6,652 bases of DNA, taken from the NCBI GenBank assembly GCA_015057755.1, contig SVDR01000093.1, positions 1-6,652 of the forward strand. The letters are read 5' to 3'. Each line of letters begins with the position of its first letter. The stretch's first letter is position 1. The notes below the pieces were generated by a model. The model did no database searches. It was not told the origin of the DNA and saw only the letters and a program-made list of their open reading frames with translations. The position numbers and the translations under genes are program-made. Below, in pieces: positions 5,183-6,652 of the stretch. Source of the DNA: Lachnoclostridium sp. (lineage in GTDB: Bacteria > Bacillota_A > Clostridia > Lachnospirales > Lachnospiraceae).

Positions 5183-6100
5183 ATGTGCGGACTTTTCGGA
5201 TTCAGCTGTTATGACAATGAGCCTGTCAAAAATCTTTCTGTATTGACGAACTCTCTTGCGGAACATTCTGCTGTACGCGGGACAGACGCTACAGGAATTG
5301 CTTTCTGCAAGAACGGCATCCAGATTCAGAAGGAGGCAAAGTCTGCATATGCTTTGGAGTTCAAGCATCCTGACAACATCCGTGCAGTGATTGGACATAC
5401 ACGCCATGCAACCAATGGAGATGCCAAGAAGGTTTTTAACGCCCATCCGTTCTACGGCAAGACATCTAATGCGAAGTTTGCGCTGACTCATAATGGGGTT
5501 CTGTATAACGTAGAATCCACTCGAATTGCCTACGCTCTTCCTAAAAACAAGATCGAAACAGATTCCTACATCGCAGTCCAGTTGATCGAAAAACAGAAAA
5601 TGCTCTCCTTTGGCAGTATCCGTTTCATGGCGGAAACCGTTCAGAGGAGCTTTTCGTTTGCAATACTGGATGATCAGAATTCAATCTGGCTTGTAAAAGG
5701 CGATAATCCGTTGTCTGTTCTGCACTTTCCGGAAAAGCAAATGTACGTCTATGCCAGTACAGATGAGATTCTGTATAAGTCCATCGTGGATTCGATGCTG
5801 TTCGCAGATTTGAAGAAGGGACACTTTTCAGAAGTGCCGATTGAAGAAGGAACGATTCTGAAAATCAATCCTGACGGTACTCTTGAAAAAGAAACCTTCC
5901 ATTTCTGTGAATCTGTCGGATTGCCGTGGTGGGAATTTGGAGGATATCCTGTGAAAAACATTCGTACTGACGAAATCGAGTATCTGGACACTCTTCGTAC
6001 CATGGCATGGTATCACGGAATTGAGGCAGACGAAATTGATGCTTTGATTGAAGAAGGTTTTACGCCGGAAGAGGTAGAGGAATATCTGTATGAAATCTAA
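5183..6100 (+). CDS. Stand-alone class II (Ntn-type) glutamine amidotransferase
   Basis: A 305-residue glutaminase domain of the purF/asnB-N/glmS-N class, which hydrolyses glutamine to glutamate and ammonia. The protein should start MCGLFGF: after Met removal Cys2 becomes the N-terminal nucleophile. I therefore place the start at 5183, with GGAGG at 5172-5176, and not at the in-frame ATG at 5117 inside the amidoligase gene. Other signatures are RGTDATG (32-38), GHTRHAT (71-77), HNGVLYN (103-109) and ETD (125-127). It lacks any synthetase, sugar-isomerase or phosphoribosyl domain, so ammonia must be used by a partner, most simply the amidoligase encoded immediately upstream. The last about 35 residues are acidic helices (GIEADEIDALIEEGF, then TPEEVEEYLYEI) that could be a docking tail. 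The 49-residue ORF overlaps its final codons. The enzyme class is near certain; partnership is inferred from coupling. Confidence 0.92.
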   Translation: MCGLFGFSCYDNEPVKNLSVLTNSLAEHSAVRGTDATGIAFCKNGIQIQKEAKSAYALEFKHPDNIRAVIGHTRHATNGDAKKVFNAHPFYGKTSNAKFALTHNGVLYNVESTRIAYALPKNKIETDSYIAVQLIEKQKMLSFGSIRFMAETVQRSFSFAILDDQNSIWLVKGDNPLSVLHFPEKQMYVYASTDEILYKSIVDSMLFADLKKGHFSEVPIEEGTILKINPDGTLEKETFHFCESVGLPWWEFGGYPVKNIRTDEIEYLDTLRTMAWYHGIEADEIDALIEEGFTPEEVEEYLYEI

Positions 6101-6239
6101 GTCAGAAAGGATACGAAAATTGCGTTGGGAATTATTCAGAATCAAATGGAAGGAGTTCTACGTGAAATACGTCCGTATATTGTTATTAGCCATTATCGAG
6201 ATCATCGCTGAACTCTATAACAACAGCAAAAAAGGGTGA
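6090..6239 (+). CDS. Small basic, membrane-prone protein (49 residues) overlapping the amidotransferase
   Basis: An ATG at 6090 opens a 50-codon frame that overlaps the end of the amidotransferase gene by 11 bases and stops four bases before the recombinase ATG, the packing expected of a genuine operon member. GAGG (6077-6080) lies nine bases upstream. The product has a strongly basic, aromatic first half (KSKSERIRKLRW, then KWKEFYVKY), a hydrophobic helix (VRILLLAIIEIIAELY, about residues 28-43) and a short polar KKG tail. No family is recognised. It could be a membrane-associated partner, an antimicrobial or toxin-like peptide, or the carboxylate substrate of the amidoligase; these are conjectures from position and composition. 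The frame could also be chance, although overlap, spacing and start placement argue against it. Confidence 0.6.
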   Translation: MKSKSERIRKLRWELFRIKWKEFYVKYVRILLLAIIEIIAELYNNSKKG

Positions 6240-6243
6240 TTAT

Positions 6244-6652
6244 ATGACAGTACGTGGTTATGCCAGAGTTTCAACAGATGAACAGAATCTCGACCGTCAG
6301 CTGGATGCTCTGAAGAATTACGGAATTGACATCATGTATTGCGAGAAAATGAGCGGTACAAAAAAGTCGAGACCTGAGCTTGACCGGATGCTGAAGGAAG
6401 TTGAAGATGGAGACACGATTGTGATCGAGTCCCTCTCGAGACTTGGCAGATCGGTTAAGAATCTGGCTGAACTGATGGAAATATTCAACAGCAGAAATAT
6501 TCGTCTGGTATCATTGAAGGAGACAATTGATACGACAACGCCGACAGGAAAACTGCTGTTTTCGATCATGTCCAGTCTTGCTCAGTTTGAGAGGGACGTC
6601 CTTGTAGAACGTACACAGGAAGGATTAGCTGCAGCCAGAGCCAGAGGAAGAT
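6244..6652 (+). CDS. Serine recombinase (resolvase/invertase family), 3' end cut off
   Basis: The first 136 codons of a small serine recombinase, which cuts and rejoins DNA at paired sites through a 5' phosphoserine bond. GYARVSTDEQNLDRQ holds R8 and the nucleophile S10. SRLGRS (65-70) carries the conserved arginines R66 and R69, and the long dimerisation helix begins at PTGKLLFSIMSSLAQFERD and runs into VERTQEGLAAARARGR. The Tn3/Pin/Hin group averages about 190 residues, so the C-terminal HTH DNA-binding domain lies beyond the right edge. The ATG at 6244 follows the 49-residue ORF by four bases, with a weak GGGTG site. It may resolve or invert element DNA; sharing an operon with amide-forming enzymes is unusual. 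No obvious res or inversion site was seen upstream in the window. Confidence 0.93.
   Translation, partial: MTVRGYARVSTDEQNLDRQLDALKNYGIDIMYCEKMSGTKKSRPELDRMLKEVEDGDTIVIESLSRLGRSVKNLAELMEIFNSRNIRLVSLKETIDTTTPTGKLLFSIMSSLAQFERDVLVERTQEGLAAARARGR

Overview
The window looks like part of a mobile or accessory region from a Firmicutes genome, most likely a gut-type Clostridia (Lachnospiraceae or Oscillospiraceae). This rests on strong AGGAGG ribosome binding sites, TATAAT-type promoters and the mix of families: small Xre regulators, a MerR-like excisionase protein, a Tn3/Pin-type serine recombinase and a type I restriction subunit. No rRNA, tRNA or CRISPR array was seen.

Left part (1-2160, minus strand): a two-gene unit made of a 67-residue Xre/Cro-type regulator followed by hsdR, the restriction/translocation subunit of a type I restriction-modification system, which runs off the left edge. 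The regulator has a clear extended -10 promoter with a CACAT-AA-ATGTG inverted repeat lying directly on it, a candidate autoregulatory operator. hsdM and hsdS, if present, lie outside the window.

Middle part (2160-3925, minus strand): about 340 bases without an intact gene hold two inverted repeats, the last codons of a decayed excisionase-like gene and a good intrinsic terminator. Next comes an Xre-TPR type regulator of about 363 codons that is broken by a single-base frameshift in a C5 run, then an intact 57-residue excisionase-like DNA-binding protein. The 3' end of this intact gene and the decayed copy form imperfect direct repeats (37 of 41 bases) that bracket the Xre-TPR gene and its terminator. 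This suggests that the roughly 1.4 kb module arose by duplication, insertion or recombination between related elements.

Right part (4072-6652, plus strand): a tight operon reading away from the excisionase gene. It encodes (1) a GCS/GS-fold amidoligase with three N-terminal zinc-binding Cys pair-of-pairs, (2) a stand-alone Ntn-type class II glutamine amidotransferase starting one base after it, (3) a previously unlisted 49-residue basic, membrane-prone small protein overlapping the amidotransferase end, and (4) a serine recombinase that runs off the right edge. By family logic the amidotransferase would release ammonia from glutamine and the amidoligase would join ammonia or another amine to a carboxylate on an unknown substrate. 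The 49-residue protein is one candidate partner or substrate. This operon is the most likely place for an undescribed system in the window.
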